A stretch of DNA of 56,398 bases from Pseudomonas amygdali (GTDB lineage: Bacteria; Pseudomonadota; Gammaproteobacteria; Pseudomonadales; Pseudomonadaceae): contig NZ_LKBW01000146.1 of the NCBI RefSeq assembly GCF_002699855.1, positions 1 to 56,398 of the forward strand, written 5' to 3'. Shown piece by piece: positions 9,222 to 19,857 of the stretch. Under the pieces are notes generated by a model. That model made no database searches. It was given only the letters and a program-made list of their open reading frames with translations, and was not told the origin of the DNA. A program made the position numbers and the translations under genes. How positions within the stretch are numbered: position 1 is the first letter of the stretch; every line of letters starts with the position of its first letter.

Positions 9222-9641
9222 GCAGTCACCTTTTCTTGCCAGCCTTCACTTGATGTTTGCAACATCCGGCATCGGATCTGAACAGTAAATTTCGGCGCAT
9301 TCTGCACGTGAAAGGCTTATTTTCAAGACTTGACACAAAGCCGTCAGAACAGCAGCAATAGACGCTGCTAAAGAAGATAACCGGATAGCCCTTTAGAATG
9401 GGCACCTTAATTAAAAAGAGAATATTCCTACATACCGAAGTAACTATTCCTCGTAAAACATAAGAATAAACTGACAGAATTATAAGTCGGCTTTTTTTGA
9501 AAAATACCGACTATAGACATGAATTACACGCCAGCCTCAAAACGCCGCATGGCATTCAATTGAGCGCAAGGGCGTGGAGAATGCGCATATCACGTCGCCA
9601 GAAATGCCTGCGGCGACGCCTGATCAGCGCTGCTGTGATGC
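9222..9641. other. AT-rich intergenic region
   Basis: No supported gene in 420 bases. About 9390-9530 is clearly richer in A+T than the surroundings and carries poly-A and poly-T runs. One hairpin is visible at 9485-9512. The left part should contain the promoter of the beta-CASP gene. Plus-strand ORFs starting at 9497 and 9574 run antisense to lapA and look spurious. Confidence 0.5.
9485..9512. terminator. possible hairpin downstream of lapA
   Basis: Arms AGTCGG / CCGACT enclose a partly self-complementary T-run and A-run. It is about 130 bases beyond the lapA stop on the minus strand, so it could be its terminator, although distant. Confidence 0.3.
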
Positions 9642-9884
9642 TCAGACGGAGCGAGGGGAAGGTGCACGTTTTTTTCGAAGACGGGCTATCCATGTCAGCA
9701 CTGGGCCGATAATCATTCCCAGCAGCAGAGCGAGGACAACAGGCAATGCCAACGGAAGCTGAGGCGCTGACCAGCCGAAAAAAGTTACCGCGACAGATTG
9801 CCGGTTTTCAAGCACGAACACGGTTGTTGCCAAAACAGCAAGCAACACGGCGACGATCAAAATGACTCGTTTGAAGATACGCAT
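9642..9884 (-). CDS. LapA (DUF1049) domain inner-membrane protein
   Basis: An 80-residue protein with two membrane segments (about residues 5-27 and 43-63) around the short motif NRQSVAVTFFG, and a basic tail. This matches the LapA/DUF1049 family, whose E. coli member works with LapB in regulating lipopolysaccharide synthesis. AGGA stands 8 bases before the ATG. It lies 24 bases downstream of ihfB, so the two are probably cotranscribed with rpsA-side genes. Assignment is by domain; a role in LPS regulation here is inference. Confidence 0.85.
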   Translation of the reverse strand: MRIFKRVILIVAVLLAVLATTVFVLENRQSVAVTFFGWSAPQLPLALPVVLALLLGMIIGPVLTWIARLRKKRAPSPRSV

Positions 9885-9908
9885 CTGGTGATCCTGTGGT
9901 AAATGGCT

Positions 9909-10205
9909 TCAAAAGCCCTCTTCTTCATCCTCATTGACCCGATCCCGCAACTCTTTGCCCGGTTTGAAATGCGGGACAAACTTGCCGTCGAGACTAACCG
10001 ACTGGCCGGTCTTCGGGTTGCGCCCTACTCGCGGTGCACGGTAATGCAGTGAAAAGCTGCCAAAACCCCGAATTTCGATTCGGTCACCGGTCGCCAGGCA
10101 TTGGGACATTTGTTCAAGCATGGTCTTGATGGCCAGCTCGACATCCTTGGATGAGAGCAGCCCTTGATGGGTGACAATTCGTTCGATCAACTCCGACTTC
10201 GTCAT
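9909..10205 (-). CDS. ihfB: integration host factor subunit beta
   Basis: A 98-residue nucleoid protein of the HU/IHF family, the beta partner of IHF, which bends DNA at specific sites. Diagnostic segments are TKSELIERI at the start, [14 protein letters not shown] in the middle and [10 protein letters not shown] in the DNA-binding arm. The acidic tail NEDEEEGF is common in pseudomonad IhfB. AAGGGA precedes the ATG. The order rpsA-ihfB-lapA on the minus strand is standard for gammaproteobacteria. Confidence 0.97.
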   Translation of the reverse strand: MTKSELIERIVTHQGLLSSKDVELAIKTMLEQMSQCLATGDRIEIRGFGSFSLHYRAPRVGRNPKTGQSVSLDGKFVPHFKPGKELRDRVNEDEEEGF

Positions 10206-10525
10206 ATTTTTCCCTTCTTTTTCAAGCAGCTAGATCAGCGCTTGGAAGGTTTTAGCATGACCGGATGAATTTGAACAGCCCATCTATTGACTTATGTTCA
10301 ATACTGTCTACCAGGCATGAAAAGATTACACCCACATTACAGGCGAGACGTATCGGAAGGGAGCTGGAGCATTCGAAGAATAGAGACGGCCTGAGAGGCC
10401 ACTGAGGACATTTGGCAGCCTGGGCAGTGCCTGTGCAGACATTCCTGAAACAAGAACCTGTAAGGCCTTAGCAGCAGAAATAAAAAAGGACGACCGAAGT
10501 CGTCCTTTTTGTGGTCAAGCAGAAC
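10206..10525. other. intergenic region between rpsA and ihfB
   Basis: No gene in 320 bases. The left part is the leader and presumed promoter of ihfB; the right part holds the strong rpsA terminator at 10483-10510. Nothing else is recognisable. Confidence 0.6.
10483..10510 (-). terminator. rpsA intrinsic terminator
   Basis: Twelve-base arms AAAAAGGACGAC / GTCGTCCTTTTT around a CGAA tetraloop, just after the rpsA stop codon. The stem includes the A- and T-runs, so it would also stop transcription arriving from the other side. Confidence 0.92.
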
Positions 10526-12217
10526 TTAGTTCTGTTTTTCCATTTGCGCGCGCAGCAGGTCACCAATGGTGGTAGGACCAGTGCTTTCAGCGACTTCAGG
10601 CTTGCTACGCAGGCTCTGAATGGCTTCTTTCTCGTCTTCAACGTCTTTCGACTTGATGGACAAGCTGATTACGCGGCTCTTGCGGTCAACGCTGATGATC
10701 TTGGCTTCGATCTCTTCGCCTTCTTTCAGAACGTTACGCGCGTCTTCAACGCGGTCACGGCTGATTTCAGAGGCTTTGAGGGTCGCTTCGATGTCGTCGG
10801 CCAGGGTGATGATGGCGCCTTTGGCGTCAACTTCTTTAACGATACCGCGAACGATAGCGCCCTTGTCATTGACAGTGACGTACTCGGAGAACGGATCGCT
10901 TTCCAGCTGCTTGATACCCAGCGAGATGCGCTCACGCTCAGGATCAACAGACAGGATCACGGTGTCGAGCTCGTCGCCCTTCTTGAAGCGACGTACAGCT
11001 TCTTCGCCCACTTCGTTCCAGGAGATATCGGACAGGTGAACCAGGCCGTCGATGCCGCCGTCCAGACCAATGAAGATACCGAAATCGGTGATCGACTTGA
11101 TGGTGCCGGAGATTTTATCGCCCTTGTTGAACTGGCCAGAGAAATCTTCCCATGGGTTGGATTTGCACTGTTTGATGCCGAGGGAGATACGACGACGCTC
11201 TTCGTCGATGTCCAGAACCATGACTTCCACTTCGTCGCCAACCTGAACGACTTTCGAAGGGTGGATGTTCTTGTTGGTCCAGTCCATTTCGGAAACGTGT
11301 ACCAGGCCTTCCACGCCTTCTTCCAGCTCTGCGAAGCAGCCATAGTCGGTCAGGTTGGTAACACGCGCGGTAACGCGGGTGCTTTCCGGGTAGCGAGCCT
11401 TGATAGCAACCCATGGATCTTCACCCAGTTGCTTCAGACCCAGGGAAACACGATTGCGCTCGCGATCGTACTTCAGGACCTTTACATCGATCTCATCGCC
11501 AACGTTGACGATTTCCGATGGATGCTTGATGCGCTTCCAGGCCATGTCGGTGATGTGCAGCAGGCCATCGACGCCACCCAGATCGACGAATGCGCCGTAA
11601 TCGGTGAGGTTCTTGACGATACCCTTGACCTGTTGGCCTTCCTGCAGGGACTCGAGCAGAGCTTCGCGCTCGGCACTGTTCTCGGCTTCCAGGACACTGC
11701 GACGGGAAACGACAACGTTGTTGCGCTTCTGGTCCAGCTTGATGACCTTGAACTCGAGCTCTTTGCCTTCCAGGTGAGTCGTGTCACGCACAGGGCGGAC
11801 GTCAACCAGAGAACCAGGCAGGAACGCACGGATGCCGTTAACGTCGACAGTGAAGCCGCCTTTAACCTTACCGTTGATAACGCCCTTGACCACTTCTTCA
11901 GCTGCGAAAGCCGCTTCCAGAACGATCCAGCACTCGGCACGCTTGGCTTTTTCGCGGGACAGCTTGGTTTCGCCAAAGCCATCTTCGACCGCGTCCAGCG
12001 CAACGTGAACTTCATCGCCGATCTTGATGGTCAGCTCGCCAGCGTCGTTGTGGAACTGTTCCAGCGGGATGAGGCCTTCAGATTTCAGACCGGCGTGAAC
12101 CGTAACCCAACCTGCCTGGTAGTCGATATCCACGATGATAGCGGTGATGATCGAACCAGCCTGAAGGTTGAGGGTCTTTAGGCTTTCTTCAAAAAGTTCT
12201 GCAAAGCTTTCGCTCAT
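10526..12217 (-). CDS. rpsA: 30S ribosomal protein S1
   Basis: A 563-residue protein with six S1 RNA-binding repeats, visible as recurring blocks such as [17 protein letters not shown] and [18 protein letters not shown]1 brings mRNA to the 30S subunit during initiation. Length and repeat number are normal. It lies 121 bases downstream of cmk, as in most gammaproteobacteria, and has its own strong terminator. The plus-strand 556-codon frame across it is an antisense shadow produced by the regular codon use of a highly expressed gene. Confidence 0.98.
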   Translation of the reverse strand: MSESFAELFEESLKTLNLQAGSIITAIIVDIDYQAGWVTVHAGLKSEGLIPLEQFHNDAGELTIKIGDEVHVALDAVEDGFGETKLSREKAKRAECWIVLEAAFAAEEVVKGVINGKVKGGFTVDVNGIRAFLPGSLVDVRPVRDTTHLEGKELEFKVIKLDQKRNNVVVSRRSVLEAENSAEREALLESLQEGQQVKGIVKNLTDYGAFVDLGGVDGLLHITDMAWKRIKHPSEIVNVGDEIDVKVLKYDRERNRVSLGLKQLGEDPWVAIKARYPESTRVTARVTNLTDYGCFAELEEGVEGLVHVSEMDWTNKNIHPSKVVQVGDEVEVMVLDIDEERRRISLGIKQCKSNPWEDFSGQFNKGDKISGTIKSITDFGIFIGLDGGIDGLVHLSDISWNEVGEEAVRRFKKGDELDTVILSVDPERERISLGIKQLESDPFSEYVTVNDKGAIVRGIVKEVDAKGAIITLADDIEATLKASEISRDRVEDARNVLKEGEEIEAKIISVDRKSRVISLSIKSKDVEDEKEAIQSLRSKPEVAESTGPTTIGDLLRAQMEKQN

Positions 12218-12338
12218 TTTAATTCCTGTTGATCAAGGGCGAAGAATACGCCCATCTGCCACGCTCCAGACAACGTGGGTTTCGTTCAAGTAAAAGAAAG
12301 CCTGCGGGACTATGACTGGTCTCCCACACGCTTCTTCG

Positions 12339-13028
12339 TCATCCGGCGATACCGCGAAGCGCGATTTCGCTCAGAATGCGTTCCAGCACCTGCTCGATGG
12401 ACAATTCAGTGGAATCCAGCTGTATGGCGTCGTGCGCCGGCTTCAGCGGGGCTACCGCTCGCTGGGTGTCACGCTCGTCGCGTGCACATATCTCATCTAG
12501 CAGACTCGACAGACTAACATCATCGCCCTTAGCCTTCAACTGCAAGTAACGCCTGCGCGCACGCTCCTCGGCACTGGCAGTGAGGAATATCTTCAGTGGT
12601 GCATCCGGGAACACCACGGTGCCCATGTCGCGACCATCTGCAACAAGGCCCGGCTCCTCCTGAAAAGCGCGCTGGCGCAACAGCAAGGCGTCGCGCACCG
12701 CCGGCAGCGAAGCCACCTGCGACGCGCCGCTGCCTACCTGCTCGTTGCGAATGGCATGGGTGACATCCTCGCCTTCCAGAATGATGCGCTGCCCCTGTCC
12801 TGCCGCAGTCGCTTCGAACTGCACATCCAGATGAGCGGCCAGAAGCTTGAGCGCCTCTTCATTGGTCAGGTCGACGCCATGATTACGCGCGGCAAAAGCC
12901 AGAAGACGATACAGCGCACCGGAATCAAGCAGGCACCAGCCGAGTTTTCTGGCCAGCAACCCGGCTACAGTGCCCTTTCCGGAACCGCTGGGTCCGTCGA
13001 TGGTGATAACGGGAGCTTTGATTTTCAC
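12339..13028 (-). CDS. cmk: cytidylate kinase
   Basis: A 229-residue cytoplasmic enzyme that phosphorylates CMP and dCMP. The P-loop GPSGSGKGT is at about residues 10-18, and [13 protein letters not shown] and RRYLQL segments belong to the nucleoside-binding and lid regions. The start is a GTG at 13028 that overlaps the upstream stop codon as GTGA, so translation is coupled to the tyrA fusion. The open frame further upstream lies inside the tyrA gene and is not used. Confidence 0.95.
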   Translation of the reverse strand: MKIKAPVITIDGPSGSGKGTVAGLLARKLGWCLLDSGALYRLLAFAARNHGVDLTNEEALKLLAAHLDVQFEATAAGQGQRIILEGEDVTHAIRNEQVGSGASQVASLPAVRDALLLRQRAFQEEPGLVADGRDMGTVVFPDAPLKIFLTASAEERARRRYLQLKAKGDDVSLSSLLDEICARDERDTQRAVAPLKPAHDAIQLDSTELSIEQVLERILSEIALRGIAG

Positions 13029-14629
13029 TTTTTGTCCTCTTGCGCTACACGCATGCCAACCTGAGCGCACAGCGCCAGAAAATGGGGAAACGATGCGGCG
13101 GCATCCGCGCACGCTTGAATACGGATGGGCGCCGAAGCCCTCAACGATGCAACGCGAAACGCCATGACGATACGCTGATCGCTGCGAGCGTCAACCTCGC
13201 CGCCACCTGGCACACCGCCTTCGATAATAATGCCATCCAGCACAGGCTCGGCCTCGATACCCAGAGCCAGCAGACCATCGGCCATCAGCCTGACGCACTC
13301 TGACTCGTCGGCTTGCAGCGCCTGTGCGCCGCGCAGAATGGTACGCCCTTCTGCACACGCTGCGGCAACAAGCAGCACCGGAAATGTATTGATCGCCAAT
13401 GGCACCAGCGCTTCAGGAATATCAGCCCCTTTCAGCCGGGCGGAGCGGACATGCAGGTCTGCGAGCGTCCCGCTCGCCAGTTTGCGGATATTTTGCAGCA
13501 CGATGTCGCCGCCCATCAGGCGCAGGATATCGATCGCCCCCTCACAAAGGGAACTGACCGGAACGTCCTCGAGCAGCAAGTCGCACCCTTCGCTGATCGA
13601 CGTTGCCACCATGAACAGCACCGCAGACATGACATCCACCGGCCCTTTGATGTGGTGGCTCACGCCATCCGCAGGCCCGCCGCGAACCTCACGATGGTCG
13701 CCAGACGCTGTATCGACCCGGGCACGACTGGCCAGAATTCTGCCGAAGTGCTCCCTGGCTGCGCGAGCGCGGGTGAACACATCCTTCAGTTGTGCGCCAT
13801 CGCCAGCGTCTACCGCATCGCGCAAGGCATCGAGATCCGTACGAAAGCTGTCCAGCGTGCGCAGTACTGCTTGCCGATTGGCCATGAAGATGTCGTGCCA
13901 CATGGTCGGATCGCTGCCTGCAATACGCGTGAAATCACGGAAACCGCCAGCGGCATACCTGAATATGTCCAGGTTTTCATTACGCTTGGCCAGTGAGTCG
14001 ACCAGACCGAATGCCAGCAAATGCGGCAGATGGCTGGTTGCAGCCAACACCTCATCGTGACGCTCGACCTGCATGTGCTCGACATCGGCGCCCAAGACAG
14101 ACCACAACCGGTCGACAATCGCCACCGCTTGAGGATCGGTCTCAGCCAGCGGGGTCAGAATGACCTTATGACGCCTGAACAGCGCCGCATTGGACGCTTC
14201 AACGCCACTCTGCTCGGACCCGGCAATCGGATGCCCGGGCACAAAACGTGTCGGCATATGGCCGAATGCCTGGCGCGCAGCGCTGACCACGTTGCCTTTG
14301 GCACTGCCGACATCGGTGAGAATTGCGTTACCCAGATCCAGCGGCGCAAGCAGCGCGAGGAGCTTTTCCATAGCCAGAATCGGCACCGCCAACTGAATCA
14401 CGTCGGCACCATGACAGGCCAAGGCAAGATCGGCCTCACAGCGATCCGCTACCCCCAGTTCGACAGCCAGCTTTCGCGACTGCGGATCAAGATCGACGCC
14501 GACGACTTCGCGACACAGGCCGCTTTCGCGCACGCCCTTGGCAAAGGAGCCGCCGATCAGCCCAAGCCCCACGACCACCAGACGACCGATCAACGGCCGG
14601 GCCGGTTGTTCCGAAATTACATCAACCAC
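13025..14629 (-). CDS. tyrA: prephenate dehydrogenase fused to a truncated, degenerate EPSP synthase domain
   Basis: A 534-residue protein from a GTG at 14629 (AGGTG 8 bases upstream). Residues 1 to about 305 are a complete prephenate dehydrogenase: Rossmann motif [12 protein letters not shown], catalytic-histidine region [10 protein letters not shown], and [11 protein letters not shown] motifs; this makes 4-hydroxyphenylpyruvate for tyrosine. Pseudomonads normally continue with a whole EPSP synthase (about 740 residues in total). Here only about 220 EPSPS-like residues remain, corresponding to the C-terminal half, and conserved motifs are altered: KESDR reads ADESEC, GDHRIAMAF reads SDQRIVMAF, and the P-x-R-x-G segment reads SSLCEG. 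AroA activity is therefore unlikely. The frame is intact and overlaps cmk by 4 bases. Another aroA must exist elsewhere if the strain makes its own aromatics. Confidence 0.85.
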   Translation of the reverse strand: MVDVISEQPARPLIGRLVVVGLGLIGGSFAKGVRESGLCREVVGVDLDPQSRKLAVELGVADRCEADLALACHGADVIQLAVPILAMEKLLALLAPLDLGNAILTDVGSAKGNVVSAARQAFGHMPTRFVPGHPIAGSEQSGVEASNAALFRRHKVILTPLAETDPQAVAIVDRLWSVLGADVEHMQVERHDEVLAATSHLPHLLAFGLVDSLAKRNENLDIFRYAAGGFRDFTRIAGSDPTMWHDIFMANRQAVLRTLDSFRTDLDALRDAVDAGDGAQLKDVFTRARAAREHFGRILASRARVDTASGDHREVRGGPADGVSHHIKGPVDVMSAVLFMVATSISEGCDLLLEDVPVSSLCEGAIDILRLMGGDIVLQNIRKLASGTLADLHVRSARLKGADIPEALVPLAINTFPVLLVAAACAEGRTILRGAQALQADESECVRLMADGLLALGIEAEPVLDGIIIEGGVPGGGEVDARSDQRIVMAFRVASLRASAPIRIQACADAAASFPHFLALCAQVGMRVAQEDKK

Positions 14630-14686
14630 GCGAACACACCTGACAGCCCGACAAGACAACAAACAAACGGATCATGCACAACGCCC

Positions 14687-15781
14687 TCAAAGAACCGCTT
14701 TCGGGTAGGAACCCAGCACCTTCAAGGCAACGGCTTCACTGCTGATTTTTTCCAGCACGGCCTTGACCAGCGGGTCCTGGTGATGGCCGACAAAGTCGAT
14801 GAAAAACACGTAAGTCCACTTGCCACTGCGCGACGGGCGGGTTTCGATGCGTGTCAGGTCCAGACCGCTCTCGTGAAACGGCACCAGCAGCTCGTGCAGC
14901 GCACCCGGCTTATTGCTCATCGACACAATGATCGAGGCCTTGTCATCGCCGGTCGGCGGGACTTCCTGGTTGCCGATGATGAGGAAGCGCGTGGAGTTGT
15001 CCGGGCGATCTTCGATCTTTTCCGCAAGACGCGTCAGACCATACAGGCCTGCCGCCATATCGCCAGCGATAGCCGCCGAATTCCACTCGCCCTTGACCCG
15101 CTTGGCGGCTTCGGCGTTGCTGGCAACGGCGACGCGCTCGACATTCGGGTAATGGGCATCCAGCCATTTGCGGCACTGGGCCAGCGACTGAGCGTGGGAA
15201 TAGATGCGCGTGATGCTTTGCGTCTTGGTGCTTTCGCCCACCAGCAAATGGTGGTGGATACGCAGCTCGACTTCTCCACAGATGACCATGTCGTGTTCAA
15301 GAAAGCTGTCGAGCGTGTGGTTGACCGCGCCTTCGGTGGAGTTTTCCACCGGGACCACGCCAAAATTCACGGCACCGGCAACCACTTCACGAAACACTTC
15401 GTCAATCGCAGCCATCGGCAGACTGATGACTGCATGCCCGAAATGCTTCATCGCGGCGGCCTGGGTAAACGTACCCTCAGGGCCGAGATAGGCGACCTTG
15501 AGCGGCTGTTCAAGCGCGAGGCAGGAAGACATGATTTCGCGAAACAGCCGCGCCATCTCTTCGTTGCTCAACGGACCACGATTGCGTTCCATGACTCGCC
15601 GAAGCACTGCAGCTTCGCGCTCCGGGCGATAGAACACAGGCACTTCGCCTTCAGCCAGCGAGGACATCTTGACCCTGGCCACTTCCTGGGCACAGCGGGC
15701 ACGCTCGCTGATCAGCTCCAGAACTTTCTCATCGAGGCTGTCGATACGGACGCGAAGCGCCTTGAGTTCTTGCTCGGACAT
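14687..15781 (-). CDS. pheA: chorismate mutase / prephenate dehydratase (P-protein)
   Basis: A 364-residue bifunctional enzyme of phenylalanine synthesis. Residues 1 to about 90 are an AroQ-type chorismate mutase (LRVRIDSLDEKVLELISERA); about 93-275 are prephenate dehydratase (AYLGPEGTF, GVVPVENSTEG, and the catalytic NSTRFLIIG); the C-terminal 80 residues are an ACT domain with the feedback motif NKPGALHELL and the ESRP-like segment TRIETRPSR. The ATG shares one base with the serC stop (TGATG). Phenylalanine feedback control is expected from the ACT domain. Confidence 0.97.
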   Translation of the reverse strand: MSEQELKALRVRIDSLDEKVLELISERARCAQEVARVKMSSLAEGEVPVFYRPEREAAVLRRVMERNRGPLSNEEMARLFREIMSSCLALEQPLKVAYLGPEGTFTQAAAMKHFGHAVISLPMAAIDEVFREVVAGAVNFGVVPVENSTEGAVNHTLDSFLEHDMVICGEVELRIHHHLLVGESTKTQSITRIYSHAQSLAQCRKWLDAHYPNVERVAVASNAEAAKRVKGEWNSAAIAGDMAAGLYGLTRLAEKIEDRPDNSTRFLIIGNQEVPPTGDDKASIIVSMSNKPGALHELLVPFHESGLDLTRIETRPSRSGKWTYVFFIDFVGHHQDPLVKAVLEKISSEAVALKVLGSYPKAVL

Positions 15782-16866
15782 CAGCCGTGCTCCTTCTCGA
15801 AGTCTTTCATGTAGGCCACCAACGTGTTGATGGCGTTGATATCGATTGCGTTGTAGATGGATGCACGCATGCCGCCCACCGAGCGATGGCCCTTGAGGTT
15901 GAGCAGACCGTTTGCATCGGCACCGGCCAGGAACGGCTTGTCGAGACGATCGTCAGCCAGACGGAACGGCACGTTCATCCATGAACGATCGGGCTTGTTG
16001 ATCGGGTTGCTGTACAGCTCGCTGGCGTCGATAAAGTCATACAGCGTGCGCTGTTTGATTTCGTTGCGCTTGCCGATTGCCTCTACACCGCCCTGCTCTT
16101 TGAGCCATTCGAAGACCAGCCCCGACAGGTACCAGGCCAGGGTCGGCGGCGTGTTGTACATCGAGCCATTGTCGGCAGCGACTTTGTAGTCGAGCATGGT
16201 CGGGCACAGCGAACGTGCGCGGCCCAGCAGGTCTTCACGAATGATCACCACCACGATGCCGCTGGGGCCGATGTTCTTCTGGGCGCCAGCGTAGATCATG
16301 CCGAAACGCGAGATGTCCACCGGGCGCGAGAGGATGTCCGAAGACATGTCGGCAACCAGCGGCACGTCGCCGGTTTCGGGAATCCAGTTGAATTCCAGAC
16401 CACCAATGGTTTCGTTTGGCGCGTAGTGAACGTAGGCAGCATCCTTGGACAGCTTCCACTCGTTCTGACCGGGAATGGCAAAGTAGTCGTAAGGCTTGGC
16501 GCTGGCGGCGACGTTGACCGTGCCGTAGCGCGATGCCTCGTCGATAGCCTTCTGCGACCAGATGCCGGTATCGATGTAGTCGGCCTTGCCGTTTTCCGGC
16601 AGCAGGTTCAGCGCAATCTGCGCGAACTGCTGGCTCCCGCCGCCTTGCAGGAACAGCACTTTGTAATTGGAGGGGATGGACAGCAGATCGCGCAGATCCT
16701 GCTCGGCCTTGGTGGCAATGGAGACGAACTCGTCACTGCGGTGGCTCATTTCCATGACGGAAAGGCCTTTGCCGTGCCAGTCGAGGAGTTCCGCCTGGGC
16801 ACGCAGCAGAACAGCTTCAGGAAGCGCAGCAGGACCTGCGCAGAAGTTAAAGGCTCGCTTGCTCAT
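15781..16866 (-). CDS. serC: phosphoserine aminotransferase
   Basis: A 361-residue PLP enzyme that makes phosphoserine, and also acts in pyridoxal phosphate synthesis. The N-terminus AFNFCAGPAALPEAVL and the PLP-lysine segment YAGAQKNIGPSG are diagnostic. Start ATG at 16866 gives the standard length; the frame extends upstream without support. First gene of the serC-pheA-tyrA-cmk unit, 204 bases downstream of gyrA. Confidence 0.97.
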   Translation of the reverse strand: MSKRAFNFCAGPAALPEAVLLRAQAELLDWHGKGLSVMEMSHRSDEFVSIATKAEQDLRDLLSIPSNYKVLFLQGGGSQQFAQIALNLLPENGKADYIDTGIWSQKAIDEASRYGTVNVAASAKPYDYFAIPGQNEWKLSKDAAYVHYAPNETIGGLEFNWIPETGDVPLVADMSSDILSRPVDISRFGMIYAGAQKNIGPSGIVVVIIREDLLGRARSLCPTMLDYKVAADNGSMYNTPPTLAWYLSGLVFEWLKEQGGVEAIGKRNEIKQRTLYDFIDASELYSNPINKPDRSWMNVPFRLADDRLDKPFLAGADANGLLNLKGHRSVGGMRASIYNAIDINAINTLVAYMKDFEKEHG

Positions 16867-17070
16867 ATCCACTCTCGTCAAATACGTTGGGTCTGTACGC
16901 GCTTGTTTCTGGTTGCTTGCCACGAGCAGACAGACGCCGCAGCGACTGGCAGCTCCTTGCTGAAATTCTGATCCGGCTGCAGGGCTGGCCGAATGCCGCA
17001 AGGGAAGGACTTGCCTGGAATGCACATGCACTCACAGACGAGCCAGCCCTTACCTGATTTACGTTACAGC

Positions 17071-19857
17071 TTAGTTCTGCGGTTCGTCTTCATCTGGCGC
17101 AGCGTCCGCTTGCAGGTCTTCACCGGCATCGTCCACTTCCACTTCAGCGGCATCGACGATCACGCCGTCAATAACCTCTTCACCTTCAAGCTCTTCGCCT
17201 TCGACTTCCGACGGCTCCTGAACACGCTCCAGACCGACCAGTTTCTCGTCGCTGGCCAGCTTGATCAGGGTCACGCCCTGAGTGTTACGGCCCAGACTGG
17301 ACACTTCGCCCACCCGGGTACGCACCAGCGTGCCCTGATCGGAAATCAGCATGATTTCTTCGCCATCAAGCACCTGAACTGCGCCAACCAGGCGGCCGTT
17401 ACGCTCATTGCTGACCATGGCGATGACACCCTGACCACCACGCTTGTACTCGGGGAACTCGGAAATGGCCGTACGCTTGCCGTAGCCGCGCTCGGAAGCG
17501 GTGAGGATCTGGCTGCCTTCTTCCGGGATCAGCATCGAAATGAGCTTTTGCCCTTCTGGCAGACGCATGCCACGCACGCCACGAGCGGTACGCCCCATGG
17601 CGCGCACATCGGATTCCTTGAAGCGGGTCACTTTGCCGCCATCGGAGAACAGCATGATTTCCTGTTCGCCATCGGTAATGGCAGCGGAGATCAGGATGTC
17701 GCCCTCGTCCAGCTCAAGGGCAATGAGGCCCGAGCTGCGTTGACGGCTGAATGCAACCAGCGGGGTCTTCTTGACGGTACCGTTGGCGGTGGACATGAAG
17801 ATGAACGGAGCCTTCTTCTTGTCGGCGGCCTTGATACGGACCTTGCGCTCTTCTTCGGTCTCGCTGCTGTTTTCCGCGTCGTCCAGCTCGCCCTCAAGGG
17901 CTTCGCCTTCTTCGTCGGCACGCTTGCGCATGGCTTCGAGGTCAACCGGCAGCATGGTGGTGATGTATTCGCCGTCGCTCAGCGGCAACAGGTTGACCAA
18001 CGGACGACCACGGGCAGCGCGGGACGCTTCCGGGATCTCATAGGTCTTGAGCCAGTACACCTTGCCCTTGCTGGAGAACATCAGCAGCGTGGTGTGGCTG
18101 TTGGCGACCAGCAGGTGAGCAATGTAATCCTCATCCTTGATGCCGGTGGCCGACTTGCCCTTGCCGCCACGACGCTGAGCCTGATAGACCGCCAATGGCT
18201 GGGTCTTGGCATAGCCGCCATGGGAGATGGTGACCACACGCTCTTCTTCGGTGATCAGGTCACCCAGGGTCAGGTCCAGACGTGCATCGAGAATCTCGGT
18301 ACGACGGGCATCGCCGTACTCGGAGCGGATCACTTCCAGCTCTTCGCGGATCACTTCCATCAGGCGCGTTGCGCTGTTGAGGATGCGGATCAGCTCGCCG
18401 ATCTGGTTAAGGATTTCCTGGTACTCGCCCAGCAGCTTCTCGTGTTCCAGACCGGTCAGGCGATGCAGACGCAGTTCCAGAATGGCCTGAGCCTGTTCCG
18501 GTGACAGGAAATACTTGCCTTCACGCAGACCGTATTGCGGGTCCAGGTTCTCAGGGCGGCACGAATCGGCACCTGCACGCTCGACCATTTCGACCACTGC
18601 GCTTGATTCCCAAGGCGTCTTGATCAACGCTTCCTTGGCTTCTGCAGGTGTCGGAGAGGCCTTGATGAGGGCGATGACCGGGTCGATGTTGGACAACGCA
18701 ACAGCCTGACCTTCAAGGATATGGCCACGCTCACGCGCCTTGCGCAGCTCGAATACGGTACGGCGGGTAACCACTTCGCGACGGTGACGAACAAAGGCTT
18801 CCAGCAGGTCCTTGAGGTTCAGGATGCGTGGACGGCCGTCAATCAGGGCAACGATGTTGATACCGAAAACGCTTTGCAGCTGGGTTTGGGCATAAAGGTT
18901 GTTGAGAACAACCTCTGGCACTTCGCCACGACGCAGCTCGATGACCACGCGCATACCGTCCTTGTCGGACTCGTCGCGCAGCTCGGTAATGCCTTCGAGT
19001 TTCTTTTCCTTGACCAGCTCGGCGATCTTCTCGATCAGACGTGCCTTGTTCAGCTGGTAAGGCAGCTCGGTGATGACGATCTGCTGACGTCCGCCGACCT
19101 TGTCGATGTCTTCGACGATGGAGCGGGCACGCATGTAAATGCGTCCACGACCCGTGCGATAGGCTTCGATGATACCCGCACGGCCGTTGATGATCGCCGC
19201 TGTCGGGAAATCCGGGCCGGGGATGTACTGCATCAGTTCGTCGACCGTCAACTCTGGGTTGTCGATCAGTGCCAGGCAACCATCGATGACTTCACCGAGG
19301 TTGTGCGGCGGAATGTTGGTCGCCATGCCCACGGCGATACCGCTGGAACCGTTGACCAGCAGGTTGGGAATACGGGTCGGCATGACCGCGGGGATCATTT
19401 CGGTGCCGTCGTAGTTCGGCACCCAGTCCACGGTTTCCTTGTGCAGGTCGGCCAGCAGCTCGTGCGCCAGCTTGGTCATGCGCACTTCGGTGTATCGCAT
19501 GGCCGCAGCGTTGTCGCCATCGACCGAACCGAAGTTGCCCTGACCGTCTACCAGCAGGTAGCGCAGCGAGAATGGCTGAGCCATACGAACGATGGTGTCG
19601 TACACGGCCGTATCGCCGTGCGGGTGATACTTACCGATCACGTCACCAACCACACGGGCGGATTTCTTGTACGGCTTGTTCCAGTCGTTACCCAGCTCGC
19701 TCATTGCGAACAACACGCGCCGGTGCACGGGCTTCAAGCCGTCGCGCGCATCGGGCAGTGCTCGACCGACGATTACGCTCATCGCGTAGTCGAGGTAGGA
19801 CTGCTTCAGCTCGTCTTCGATATTGACCGGGAGGATTTCTTTGGCCAGTTCGCCCAT
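17071..19857 (-). CDS. gyrA: DNA gyrase subunit A
   Basis: A 928-residue type II topoisomerase subunit. Tyr122 in [13 protein letters not shown] is the DNA-cleaving residue; the quinolone-resistance region reads [13 protein letters not shown] with Thr83 and Asp87, which are the residues I would expect in a quinolone-susceptible pseudomonad. The C-terminal beta-pinwheel carries the GyrA box QRRGGKG, and an acidic stretch ([20 protein letters not shown]) inserted in that half lengthens the protein compared with E. coli. The tail is strongly acidic. Start at 19857 ([10 protein letters not shown]) is the conserved one. Confidence 0.98.
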   Translation of the reverse strand: MGELAKEILPVNIEDELKQSYLDYAMSVIVGRALPDARDGLKPVHRRVLFAMSELGNDWNKPYKKSARVVGDVIGKYHPHGDTAVYDTIVRMAQPFSLRYLLVDGQGNFGSVDGDNAAAMRYTEVRMTKLAHELLADLHKETVDWVPNYDGTEMIPAVMPTRIPNLLVNGSSGIAVGMATNIPPHNLGEVIDGCLALIDNPELTVDELMQYIPGPDFPTAAIINGRAGIIEAYRTGRGRIYMRARSIVEDIDKVGGRQQIVITELPYQLNKARLIEKIAELVKEKKLEGITELRDESDKDGMRVVIELRRGEVPEVVLNNLYAQTQLQSVFGINIVALIDGRPRILNLKDLLEAFVRHRREVVTRRTVFELRKARERGHILEGQAVALSNIDPVIALIKASPTPAEAKEALIKTPWESSAVVEMVERAGADSCRPENLDPQYGLREGKYFLSPEQAQAILELRLHRLTGLEHEKLLGEYQEILNQIGELIRILNSATRLMEVIREELEVIRSEYGDARRTEILDARLDLTLGDLITEEERVVTISHGGYAKTQPLAVYQAQRRGGKGKSATGIKDEDYIAHLLVANSHTTLLMFSSKGKVYWLKTYEIPEASRAARGRPLVNLLPLSDGEYITTMLPVDLEAMRKRADEEGEALEGELDDAENSSETEEERKVRIKAADKKKAPFIFMSTANGTVKKTPLVAFSRQRSSGLIALELDEGDILISAAITDGEQEIMLFSDGGKVTRFKESDVRAMGRTARGVRGMRLPEGQKLISMLIPEEGSQILTASERGYGKRTAISEFPEYKRGGQGVIAMVSNERNGRLVGAVQVLDGEEIMLISDQGTLVRTRVGEVSSLGRNTQGVTLIKLASDEKLVGLERVQEPSEVEGEELEGEEVIDGVIVDAAEVEVDDAGEDLQADAAPDEDEPQN

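Noticed and set aside
9497..9762. Plus-strand ORFs entering lapA from the AT-rich gap
   Set aside because: Arg-rich, without ribosome sites, and antisense to the well supported lapA.
10511..12181. A 556-codon plus-strand frame opposite rpsA
   Set aside because: It mirrors the six S1 repeats of rpsA, has no recognisable domains and no ribosome site; it arises from biased codon use in a highly expressed gene.
13025..14629. Calling the tyrA fusion a pseudogene
   Set aside because: The frame is intact, the dehydrogenase domain is complete and the gene overlaps cmk for coupling; only the EPSPS part is decayed.
14021..15814. A 597-codon plus-strand frame opposite pheA and tyrA
   Set aside because: Rich in His, Gln and Arg, typical of antisense frames in GC-rich DNA; pheA on the other strand explains the region fully.
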